A stretch of DNA of 64,000 nucleotides from Oscillospiraceae bacterium (GTDB lineage Bacteria > Bacillota > Clostridia > Oscillospirales > Ruminococcaceae). A program made the translations under genes and the position numbers. The notes below the pieces were generated by a model. It was not told where the DNA came from, ran no database searches, and saw only the letters and a program-made list of their open reading frames with translations. Location of the stretch: the NCBI GenBank assembly GCA_031284525.1, contig JAISZR010000003.1, positions 161,388-225,387 on the forward strand. The letters run 5' to 3'. Positions within the stretch are counted from its first letter, which is position 1. Each line of letters opens with the position of its first letter. This document shows positions 26,066 to 32,957 of the stretch, piece by piece.

Positions 26066-27582
26066 TGATTCGTTCCAAGCGGCTTCATGGTGGGGAACAG
26101 TAGCACATCCCTAATTGATTCACTGCCGGTGAGCAGCATAACTAGCCGGTCGATTCCGATTCCAAGCCCACCAGTTGGAGGAAGTCCGTATTCTAGCGCC
26201 GTTACAAAATCTTCATCTGCGAGATTGGCCTCAAGGTCGCCTTGCTGTTTGCGTTTTGCCTGCGCAAGAAAGCGTTCACGCTGATCTATTGGATCATTTA
26301 GTTCCGAAAAGGCATTCGCGTATTCTCTTCCTCCGATGAAGAGCTCAAAACGTTCGGTGAGATCCAGATTCTTGGCACTTCTTTTGGCAAGTGGTGAAAT
26401 CTCAACTGGATAATCTGTAACAAAAGTTGGCATAACCAAATTTTTTTCAACATATTCTTCAAAGAAAAGATTCAAAATGTTGCCTTTTCCATCGTTTTCA
26501 GCGTAATTTACATTGTGTTGCTTTGCAGCAGCTCTCGCCTCACCAAGGGTTTTTATCGTTTTAAAATCAACATCGGTGTACTTCTTAACAGCATCGATCA
26601 TCGAAATTCTTTCGAAAGGTTTTGCCAAATCTATCTGCACGCCACCATAAACTATCTGTGTTGTGCCCAAAACCTTGCTGGCAACTGTTCTAATTAGCTC
26701 TTCTGCAAGCCGCATAACCCCTTCGTAGTCGCTGTAAGCTTCGTAAACTTCGAGTTCTGTGAACTCTGGATTGTGCCGAACCGAAATCCCTTCGTTTCTG
26801 AAAACCCTGCCGATTTCATAAACCTTGTTAAATCCTCCAACAACCAGCCTTTTCAGATGTAACTCCAACGCGATTCTAAGGTGCATCTCTAAGTCCAGCA
26901 CGTTGTGATGCGTAATGAACGGCCGAGCATTGGCACCACCTGCTATAAGTTGCAAAACGGGAGTTTCGACTTCCAAAAAACCTTTTGAATCAAGGAAACT
27001 CCGGATTTCTTTTATTATTTTAGAGCGGGTAACGAACACCTCTCGAACAGTCGGGTTCACAATTAAATCGAGGTACCTCTGCCGATATCTCAGGTCAACA
27101 TCTTTCATGCCATGGAACTTTTCCGGCAGGGGAACCAATGACTTAGAAAGCAACTGGCAGGAAACCACTCTGACCGAAATCTCGCCGCGCTTCGTTTTAA
27201 AGACTACGCCTTCAACTCCGATTATATCCCCGATATCCCATTTTTTGAACCGGGCATATGCTTCATCGCCAATATTATCGAGCTTGAAGTAAAGCTGAAT
27301 TCGCGAATCTTCATCCGCTAGGTCAAGGAACGAAGCTTTTCCCATATCCCGCCAAGAGACGATCCTGCCGGCTATGCGAATATTTTGATTTTCATAGCTC
27401 TCAAACTCTTTATGAATCTGTGCGGCCGAGCATGTCCTTTCGAATTTTGTGACCAGAAAAGGGTCATTTCCAGCCTCCCGTAGCTCACTGAGCTTTTCCC
27501 TTCTGATCTTCAACAATTCCGAATGACTCTGTTCTCCGGCCTGTTCACCAAGTCCTTCGCCGTTTGTTTCGGTATCTTTCAT
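26062..27582 (-). CDS. lysS: Lysyl-tRNA synthetase (class II)
   Basis: Charges tRNA-Lys. An OB-fold anticodon domain ([24 protein letters not shown]) is followed by the class II core: motif 1 with RYLDLIVNP and [15 protein letters not shown], motif 2 [28 protein letters not shown] split near residue 280, and motif 3 [15 protein letters not shown] start at ATG 27582 because GGAAGAGG lies 11 bases before it; TTG 27603 would add seven residues without support. About 506 residues, normal size. Confidence 0.97.
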   Translation of the reverse strand: MKDTETNGEGLGEQAGEQSHSELLKIRREKLSELREAGNDPFLVTKFERTCSAAQIHKEFESYENQNIRIAGRIVSWRDMGKASFLDLADEDSRIQLYFKLDNIGDEAYARFKKWDIGDIIGVEGVVFKTKRGEISVRVVSCQLLSKSLVPLPEKFHGMKDVDLRYRQRYLDLIVNPTVREVFVTRSKIIKEIRSFLDSKGFLEVETPVLQLIAGGANARPFITHHNVLDLEMHLRIALELHLKRLVVGGFNKVYEIGRVFRNEGISVRHNPEFTELEVYEAYSDYEGVMRLAEELIRTVASKVLGTTQIVYGGVQIDLAKPFERISMIDAVKKYTDVDFKTIKTLGEARAAAKQHNVNYAENDGKGNILNLFFEEYVEKNLVMPTFVTDYPVEISPLAKRSAKNLDLTERFELFIGGREYANAFSELNDPIDQRERFLAQAKRKQQGDLEANLADEDFVTALEYGLPPTGGLGIGIDRLVMLLTGSESIRDVLLFPTMKPLGTNQ

Positions 27583-27651
27583 CGGCAAGATTTCCTCTTC
27601 CAAAAAGTGCTTTTACTCAAAGTTCGCTCTAGTTTCCCAGCGTTGTTATAG

Positions 27652-28380
27652 CTACGTGATTGTTATTTCAACCCTACGATTTATGGCTCTTCCCTCTGGC
27701 GTATCATTTGTAGCTGCTGGTCTATAGTGGGAATAACCTTCGATCGATAACTTTTCAGCTGGTGTGCCACCGTCTGTAAGGACTTCTAAAACGGTTAAGG
27801 CGCGGTTAGCGGAAAGTATCCACGCGGCATTTTCTTCTGCTGGGTTCTTGGTATCGGCGGTGTGGCCGCTTACTGTTATTTTGCCCACCTTATCGTATAC
27901 TTTCGCAAGGACTGCCGCAATATTTTTGACGTTTTCCTCACAACCTTCTACTAGTGCCGCCGAGTTTGGTCCAAACGTCGTATCAGACTTCAACGTTATA
28001 ATTACCTTGTTCTTGTCACGCATGACATCGAGTTTATCTTGCAATTCTTTTTCCCGTATGTATGCGTCTAGGGCAGTGTAGGCCTCAATAAACCCGTTGG
28101 AAAGCTCGACCATAATGCCACCGTGTTCTGGAGCTTTCGCGCCCGCCGCCGGTTGATCAATGGTCATTTTTTCTCCCTCTTGGATCTTTTTCTCTACCTC
28201 GTTGTGTAATGCCTTTTGCAGGCCATGCGACATTGCTTCGACCTTTCGATGGTCTATGGTGCTCATCCCATAGAGGATAATAAAAAGAGCAAGCAGAAGA
28301 GTTATCATGTCTGAATAAGTGAGTAACCATCTTTCTAAATTATCACGGCTCTCCTCGTGGTCCTCGCGGAAACGTTTCAT
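27652..28380 (-). CDS. motB: Flagellar motor stator protein MotB
   Basis: 242 residues: short basic cytoplasmic N-terminus, one membrane helix with the ion-carrying Asp at residue 24 (LLTYSDMITLLLALF), a plug/linker region, and a C-terminal OmpA-like peptidoglycan-binding domain (TVSGHTADTKNPAEENAAW, then LSANRALTVLEVL and GRAINRRVEITI). With MotA it forms the stator that drives flagellar rotation. ATG at 28380 is preceded by GTGGAGG. Confidence 0.92.
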   Translation of the reverse strand: MKRFREDHEESRDNLERWLLTYSDMITLLLALFIILYGMSTIDHRKVEAMSHGLQKALHNEVEKKIQEGEKMTIDQPAAGAKAPEHGGIMVELSNGFIEAYTALDAYIREKELQDKLDVMRDKNKVIITLKSDTTFGPNSAALVEGCEENVKNIAAVLAKVYDKVGKITVSGHTADTKNPAEENAAWILSANRALTVLEVLTDGGTPAEKLSIEGYSHYRPAATNDTPEGRAINRRVEITIT

Positions 28381-28399
28381 AAAGTCTTAGCCTCCACTT

Positions 28400-29206
28400 T
28401 TAGTTTTCAACACCCGCCTTGTAGCTCTTGCTGCCATCTGGGAAGGCTTGATAATATAAGGCAAGTTTGTTCTGTACATTTCTCGGCATCTCGCCAGTTG
28501 AAATCATGCACACGCCGTCTACTATCATCTCCTTGTGGATGCGCTGCCTCTTTAAAGTGCTTTTGAGCCTGTTAGCCATTGGTAGGTAAACTAGGTTTGC
28601 CAGCGCGATTCCATAGAGGGTAGCAATAAAGGCAGTTGCAACACTTCCCATCAACCCCGATGTGTCCCCTCCAAAGTTGGCGAGCACAACAACAAGAGCC
28701 ATAACGGTACCTATAATGCCCATTGTTGGCGAAAAACCGCCAGCAGCTTCAAAAACAGAAATCTCGATCTGCCTTTGCAGCGTGAATGCCCGTATATCCG
28801 ATTCCAGTATATACTGAATCTCTTCCGTGCTTTTCCCTTCTTGGATAAGAATAATTCCGGCTTTCAACATAAGGTCCTCGTCAGATTGGAATTCGGCCTT
28901 GCTGACTGCCTCTTCTAGCCCTCTCGCTCCCTCCCTTTTGTATGTTTCCGAAAGGCTGGCAATCTTCTTGATGATAGTTGAGGCGTCTTGCAGCGGCTTT
29001 GCAGTGAGGCACCTGCCCAAAGACTTTAAGGCTTGCCAGATATCTTTAAACGAAAATGAACCTATTATGGTCCCAATAGTCCCCCCGATAACTATTAAAG
29101 CCGGACTCGGTTTAAGGATCTCGATAACATGCCCCTCTTCCAAAATAAACCCAAATAAAATGGCAACAAACCCTGCCACAATCCCGATAAATAAAGACAA
29201 ATCCAC
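28400..29206 (-). CDS. motA: Flagellar motor stator protein MotA
   Basis: 268 residues, four membrane helices: IGIVAGFVAILFGFILEEG, ALIVIGGTIGTIIGSF, then GFSPTMGIIGTVMALVVVLANF and VATAFIATLYGIALANLVYLPM, with a large cytoplasmic loop between helices 2 and 3 that contacts FliG. GTG at 29206 has AAGGAG nine bases upstream. It is 19 bp before motB. No flagellar structural gene is in the window; chemotaxis or flagellin genes must be elsewhere. Confidence 0.92.
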   Translation of the reverse strand: MDLSLFIGIVAGFVAILFGFILEEGHVIEILKPSPALIVIGGTIGTIIGSFSFKDIWQALKSLGRCLTAKPLQDASTIIKKIASLSETYKREGARGLEEAVSKAEFQSDEDLMLKAGIILIQEGKSTEEIQYILESDIRAFTLQRQIEISVFEAAGGFSPTMGIIGTVMALVVVLANFGGDTSGLMGSVATAFIATLYGIALANLVYLPMANRLKSTLKRQRIHKEMIVDGVCMISTGEMPRNVQNKLALYYQAFPDGSKSYKAGVEN

Positions 29207-29272
29207 CCTAAATCAACTCCTTGTATTTCCAAAAAGGCCTTTAACACCATCTTTTTGCAAGAACAGGGAAAC

Positions 29273-29348
<76 letters not shown>

Positions 29349-29406
29349 GGACGCAGGTAAACCTACAAAAGTCCCGTCAGCGGACCCACCAAGACCTGCG
29401 TACCAC

Positions 29407-29775
29407 TTACTTTAGTTCAATTTTTGCTCCAATTTCCTCGAGCTTTGCCTTCATAGCCTCAGCATCAGCCTTCGAGACGCCTTCTTTCAAGACTTTTGGC
29501 GTATCATCAACAATTTCTTTCGCTTCTTTTAGGCCGAGACCTGTGATTTCCTTCACCAGCTTAATGACCCCCATCTTGTTCTCTCCAACGGCAGCCAAAG
29601 TCACATTGAACGCGGTCTGCTCTTCAACAACGGCAGCCGCAGGCGCCGCTGCAACGGCAACTGGAGCCGCCGCAGAGACTCCAAATTCCGCTTCTAGCGC
29701 TTTAACTAACGCTGAAAGATCAAGAACTGTTAATCCCTTTATTTCTTCAATCAATTTTTCCACTTTGCTAGCCAT
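29407..29775 (-). CDS. rplL: 50S ribosomal protein L7/L12
   Basis: 122 residues. N-terminal dimerisation helix pair ([24 protein letters not shown]), an Ala/Pro/Val hinge ([14 protein letters not shown]), and the C-terminal factor-binding domain ([35 protein letters not shown], split here by its hinge). Stalk protein that recruits GTPase factors. ATG 29775 has no good ribosome-binding site, so translation is probably coupled to rplJ, as expected for the stoichiometric stalk pair. Confidence 0.97.
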   Translation of the reverse strand: MASKVEKLIEEIKGLTVLDLSALVKALEAEFGVSAAAPVAVAAAPAAAVVEEQTAFNVTLAAVGENKMGVIKLVKEITGLGLKEAKEIVDDTPKVLKEGVSKADAEAMKAKLEEIGAKIELK

Positions 29776-29848
29776 AATCAAAATTCGTTAACAACCAAAC
29801 GCTATTAACTGCTCCCTTCTCAATTTTGTTTGACGTTTCGCCACACAC

Positions 29849-30382
29849 TCATGCACTTCTCTTTTCCGCCACTGCCCCCAAAACGGTTACCAAGCTCCTT
29901 ATGTTGGCAGAAAGAACACTAACCAATCCTGTTAGTGGGGCGTTCAAGCCACGCAGCACCATTACTATTAATTCTTCTTTGGGCGGCAAATTGGCAAACA
30001 TTTCAACGGTTTTTGCATCAATCAGCTTCCCATCGACAAACCCAGCTTTTATGTTGAATTTATCATTCAACTCTTTGGCATATTTCGCCACTATCTTTGC
30101 CGGAGTAATGTAATCGTCAGTCGAAACAGCAACAGAAGTCGTCCCTTTGAGGACTTCTTCGAACCCTTCTAGCCCTGCAGATTTTGCCGCAAGTTTGAGC
30201 AAAGTGTTCTTGGCAACAAAATAACTAACCCCAGCAAGCCTCAATTCCACCCTAAGCTTTGTGTCGGCCTGCACATTGACGCCTTTATAGTCAACCAAAA
30301 CGCCGGCCACAGCACCGGAGAGTTTGTCAGCCAAATCCTTGACTATTTGCTTCTTCTTTGACAAAACCTTATCACTTGGCAC
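29849..30382 (-). CDS. rplJ: 50S ribosomal protein L10
   Basis: Base of the ribosomal stalk. SKKKQIVKDLADKL, GVLVDYKGVNVQADTKLRVELR, YFVAKNTLLKLAAK, LKGTTSVAVS and the stalk-binding helix near LNAPLTGLVSVLSANIRSLV are typical. GTG 30382 has GGGAGG about 11 bases before it and gives 177 residues, the usual length; ATG 30403 is the alternative. Expression is likely controlled by the leader directly upstream. Confidence 0.95.
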   Translation of the reverse strand: MPSDKVLSKKKQIVKDLADKLSGAVAGVLVDYKGVNVQADTKLRVELRLAGVSYFVAKNTLLKLAAKSAGLEGFEEVLKGTTSVAVSTDDYITPAKIVAKYAKELNDKFNIKAGFVDGKLIDAKTVEMFANLPPKEELIVMVLRGLNAPLTGLVSVLSANIRSLVTVLGAVAEKRSA

Positions 30383-30403
30383 TTCGGAATTCACCTCCCT
30401 CAT

Positions 30404-30572
30404 TTTAGAGCAAACACAAAAAAACAAAAATAACTTCGCTTCGACCACGTCACAGGAAGAAACAAAGCAAATCAGGGGGTAAAACCCGTTCTCGCACTGC
30501 CTAATCATCTTCCTTGGCAGGCAAATTTAAGTTCCCGTCTAGGAACACCTGCTGTCTTGGGAAGCTACTCCG
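30404..30572 (-). promoter_or_regulatory. Ribosomal protein L10 leader
   Basis: The minus-strand leader between the promoter and rplJ contains GACAGCAGGTG (30556-30546) and further on TTTGCCTGCCAAGGAAGATG (near 30525-30505). These match the conserved halves of the L10-leader autoregulatory RNA (AGACAGCAGGUG ... CCUGCCGAGG). L10-L12 binding here would repress rplJL. The core call is from memory of the motif; a covariance search would settle it. Confidence 0.75.
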
Positions 30573-30578
30573 ACTGGG

Positions 30579-30608
30579 ATTATACCATACATAGTTTGAT
30601 TTTGTCAA
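30579..30608 (-). promoter_or_regulatory. Promoter of rplJ-rplL
   Basis: Minus strand: perfect TTGACA (30608-30603), 18-bp spacer, TGG then perfect TATAAT (30584-30579). One of the strongest promoters in the window, as expected for ribosomal proteins. Confidence 0.85.
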
Positions 30609-31064
30609 ATGTTTGTAAGATCCTACATGTCAAGTGCATCGAAAGTGGTAGCGCGTGAGGGGAGCGCGGGTCTGTGATTTTTCAAATGGCAAAGATCTGC
30701 CAGAGACATCCGGTGGGTTTCGTACGTCCCTCGTTCTGCACCTCAGGACGCACGCCGGAATATTAATGTGGCCTTTCAGGGCATTACCCCCTCATTCGAC
30801 CGATTGAGCTACTAGTTCTCTTGCAGCCGCTAAGCCGCAATGCTAACGCTTTTCACGATAGAACGTTTCGCACTATTGGCGCACGCCTAGCGCCCTGATG
30901 TGGTCGCGGTTTTTCTGCATCGTACTTCCAAAAAAACCATCACTCAGGTTCTCTAGTAACTTAATCACCGTTTGTTTGCCACCTCTCCAAATTTAAATCT
31001 GTGTAGTCCTTGGGGTGATACGCGAGCTGAAATAGAGGGAAAGCTCCTCTCCAAATACTACAAC
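30609..31064. other. ORF-poor spacer upstream of rplJ
   Basis: No gene supported. GGCGC/GCGCC (near 30876-30892) and AGAGG/CCTCT (31034-31050) form hairpins. The latter stands 15 bp after the Cys-rich peptide ORF on the minus strand and may end that transcript. A D-arm-like remnant is treated under rejected items. Confidence 0.4.
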
Positions 31065-31217
31065 CTAATCGGTTTCGCGCAATCCATAATCTCCCCAGCC
31101 TTGGCCTTTACACCAATACCTGCAGCTACCCGGGCATCCGCGAGCTCCGGAGCCTGTATTACCGTAATCACCGCTACTATCCGATGCTCCAAAAATATAG
31201 TTACACAATTTACTCAC
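31065..31217 (-). CDS. Putative 50-residue Cys-rich peptide
   Basis: GTG at 31217 overlaps the end of the 17-codon ORF and has GAGGGGGTG just upstream. The product starts MSKLCNYIFGASDSSGDYGN and continues TGSGARGCPGSCRYWCKGQG, then WGDYGLRETD. Four Cys, many Gly, three aromatic-Gly turns: this composition is like Cys-rich precursor peptides (thioether or disulfide type) known from Clostridia, yet I cannot name a family. No maturase or transporter is adjacent. Support: promoter, leader and ribosome-binding site on the same strand. Against: short, and located in an odd GC-rich spacer. Confidence 0.45.
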   Translation of the reverse strand: MSKLCNYIFGASDSSGDYGNTGSGARGCPGSCRYWCKGQGWGDYGLRETD

Positions 31218-31263
31218 TATTCGCACCCCCTCTCCCAAACCTACTTTTGCTTTTGCTTGACAT
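31210..31263 (-). CDS. 17-codon ORF before the Cys-rich peptide
   Basis: ATG at 31263 with a strong AGGAGGAAGG seven bases upstream; product MSSKSKSRFGRGGANSE. Its stop overlaps the next GTG by 8 bases. It may act as a leader peptide that couples translation of the Cys-rich peptide. The same frame is open back to 31401. Confidence 0.4.
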   Translation of the reverse strand: MSSKSKSRFGRGGANSE

Positions 31264-31449
31264 TTCTACCTTCCTCCTCGATCCGCGCACCACCACAGAA
31301 TAACGAAAGGAACGGCCCTGTTTGCACCCGCCCAGCGTCTCATTTCCCGCGGTGCTGTTTCTGCTCGGCTCAGGCGACGTTTGCGTTTTGCCCCCCCCCA
31401 AGCATAGAGTATCGTTCTATGCCTGCTGCACCGACATATTGATGTATTT
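31264..31449 (-). other. GC-rich leader with hairpin and G9 run
   Basis: Between promoter and the 17-codon ORF. GCATAGA/TCTATGC (31402-31422) is a perfect 7-bp hairpin with a 7-nt loop. It is followed on the minus strand by nine consecutive G (31399-31391). The rest is GC-rich (38 of 60 at 31321-31380). No known riboswitch recognised. Confidence 0.4.
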
Positions 31450-31455
31450 GCGTAA

Positions 31456-31484
31456 AGTCTAACGCGTACCGTATGGCTTGTCAA
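31456..31484 (-). promoter_or_regulatory. Promoter for the Cys-rich peptide locus
   Basis: Minus strand: perfect TTGACA (31484-31479), 17-bp spacer, TAGACT (31461-31456). No other gene downstream on this strand until rplJ, which has its own promoter. Confidence 0.6.
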
Positions 31485-31615
31485 TGCTTACACGGGCTAA
31501 GTCGACCCAGCGAACTATTTATCGCTTGACTTATACATTTTCTGCAATTTATAATTCAGAAGTTAGTAGGTAACATCTAAAACGACTCGATGCAAATACC
31601 GGTTCTCCTGTGATT

Positions 31616-31651
31616 TTAGATTGCTTAGATTGCTTAGATTGCTTAGATTGC
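31616..31651 (+). repeat. Four perfect tandem copies of TTAGATTGC
   Basis: Nine-base unit repeated at 31616, 31625, 31634 and 31643 without mismatch. Non-coding, 125 bp before the tRNA-Thr gene. A microsatellite or a set of protein-binding sites. Confidence 0.85.
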
Positions 31652-31775
31652 GATGCCGGCACTTTTTATGCTGGCGTGTTCCACGCGACTAAAATGTTTT
31701 GAACTGTGAATAACTTCCTATTGCATTTGATTGTGTTTTGCATTATAATAACGGAGCGGCGAGGGGTGGATAGGC

Positions 31776-31851
31776 GCTGTGGTAGCTCAGTCGGTAGAGC
31801 AGCTGATTCGTAATCAGCAGGTCGTGGGTTCGAATCCCACCCTCAGCTCCA
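31776..31851 (+). tRNA. tRNA-Thr (anticodon CGT)
   Basis: 76 nt with encoded CCA. D-arm TAGCTCAGTCGGTAGAGCA, anticodon arm GCTGA TTCGTAA TCAGC, T-arm GTGGG TTCGAAT CCCAC. The acceptor GCTGTGG/CCTCAGC has one T-T mismatch at position 5-68, the rest pairs. It lies 27 bp before pheS. Confidence 0.93.
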
Positions 31852-31878
31852 AGCAGGGCGTCGAATGGGGGGTTTACG

Positions 31879-32910
31879 ATGAAGGTCGATTTGGGAGGAG
31901 ATCTGGAAAAGATTAGAACCGAAGCAAAAAAAGAAATTGAGTCTGCAAAGAGCCTCAAAGAATTGGAAGAACTCAGGGTGAGATATCTTGGAAAGAAGGG
32001 CGAAATTACTTCCGTACTGAGAGGTCTTGCCCTTCTTGCAGATGACGTTAGGCCCGTGATCGGGAATCTTGTGAATAGCGTGCGGGCCGAGTTAGAGAGT
32101 TCTTTGAATCAAAAGGTCCTCAAAATCAAAGGATCAGAGCTAGAAAACAGCCTGAAATCAGAATCTCTGGATGTGACTTTGCCCGGGAAGAGCCGCAAAA
32201 CGGGGACAAAGCACCCCCTACGAACAACACTTGACGCGATGAAGGAAATATTCGTCGGGATGGGCTTTAGTGTTGTTAGCGGCCCGGAAATAGAATGGGA
32301 TGTTTATAATTTTGACATGTTGAATATCCCCAAAAATCATCTAGCAAGGAATGAGAGTGACACTTTTTTCATTACCGATGACCTTATACTTCGAACGCAG
32401 ACCTCATCTGTCCAAGCCAGGCACATGCAGCTTCACAAGCCGCCTATCAGGATTATTTCACCTGGGAAGGTTTATAGGGTGGACGAGATTGATTCGACGC
32501 ATTCTCCAATGTTTCATCAGGTTGAGGGGCTAGTTGTTGATAAGGGCGTTACGATGGGTAATCTCAAGCATACACTTGAGACTTTTTTCGAAAGGTTTTA
32601 TGGCAGGGAGATTAGAATACGCTTTAGGCCACATAATTTTCAGTTTACTGAGCCTTCTGCTGAAGTTGACATCAGCTGTTTTGTGTGTGGCGGGGAAGGC
32701 TGCAGGACCTGCAAGAATGAGGGTTGGATTGAAGCTCTTGGTTGCGGGATGGTGCATGCCAACGTGCTTTCGATGTGCGGGATCGACCCTGTCGAATATT
32801 CGGGTTTTGCGTTTGGATTTGGATTAGAACGTATTGCAATGCAAAAATTCGAGATTGACAGTTTGCGGCTTTTTTTTGAAAATGATGTCAGATTTTTGGA
32901 ACAGTTTTAA
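31879..32910 (+). CDS. pheS: Phenylalanyl-tRNA synthetase alpha chain
   Basis: Catalytic chain of the alpha2-beta2 enzyme. N-terminal coiled coil (about 1-85, includes LEELRVRYLGKKGEITSVLRG), then class II core: TKHPLRTTLDAMKEIFVGMG near motif 1, LRTQTSSVQARHM, GKVYRVDEIDSTHSPMFHQ (motif 2), and FGFGLERIAMQKF (motif 3). Normal size (343). ATG at 31879 follows GGGGGG. pheT starts 47 bp later. Confidence 0.97.
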   Translation: MKVDLGGDLEKIRTEAKKEIESAKSLKELEELRVRYLGKKGEITSVLRGLALLADDVRPVIGNLVNSVRAELESSLNQKVLKIKGSELENSLKSESLDVTLPGKSRKTGTKHPLRTTLDAMKEIFVGMGFSVVSGPEIEWDVYNFDMLNIPKNHLARNESDTFFITDDLILRTQTSSVQARHMQLHKPPIRIISPGKVYRVDEIDSTHSPMFHQVEGLVVDKGVTMGNLKHTLETFFERFYGREIRIRFRPHNFQFTEPSAEVDISCFVCGGEGCRTCKNEGWIEALGCGMVHANVLSMCGIDPVEYSGFAFGFGLERIAMQKFEIDSLRLFFENDVRFLEQF

Positions 32911-32957
32911 GGGTTTGGGGGATCAAAAAAGCCAAAATTGGCAGGGGGAGGTTGTGT

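Noticed and set aside
30781..30820. tRNA-like D-arm on the minus strand (TAGCTCAATCGGTCGAATGAG is close to a D-arm; quoted in full only by position)
   Set aside because: No T-arm, wrong anticodon loop (no T33) and no acceptor pairing; at most a decayed tRNA fragment.
30972..31442. Plus-strand frame of 156 codons
   Set aside because: Composition rich in Ser/Pro/Cys without domain, no ribosome-binding site; the minus strand has promoter and ribosome-binding sites instead.
31264..31449. Riboswitch or RNase P/6S/SRP RNA in the GC-rich leader
   Set aside because: Compared from memory with the common classes (RNase P, SRP, c-di-GMP, c-di-AMP, THF, ZTP); none of the key motifs fits.
31743..31958. 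Minus-strand frame with GGIRTHDLLITNQLLYRLSY
   Set aside because: Antisense of tRNA-Thr; this peptide is a well-known false ORF over tRNA genes.
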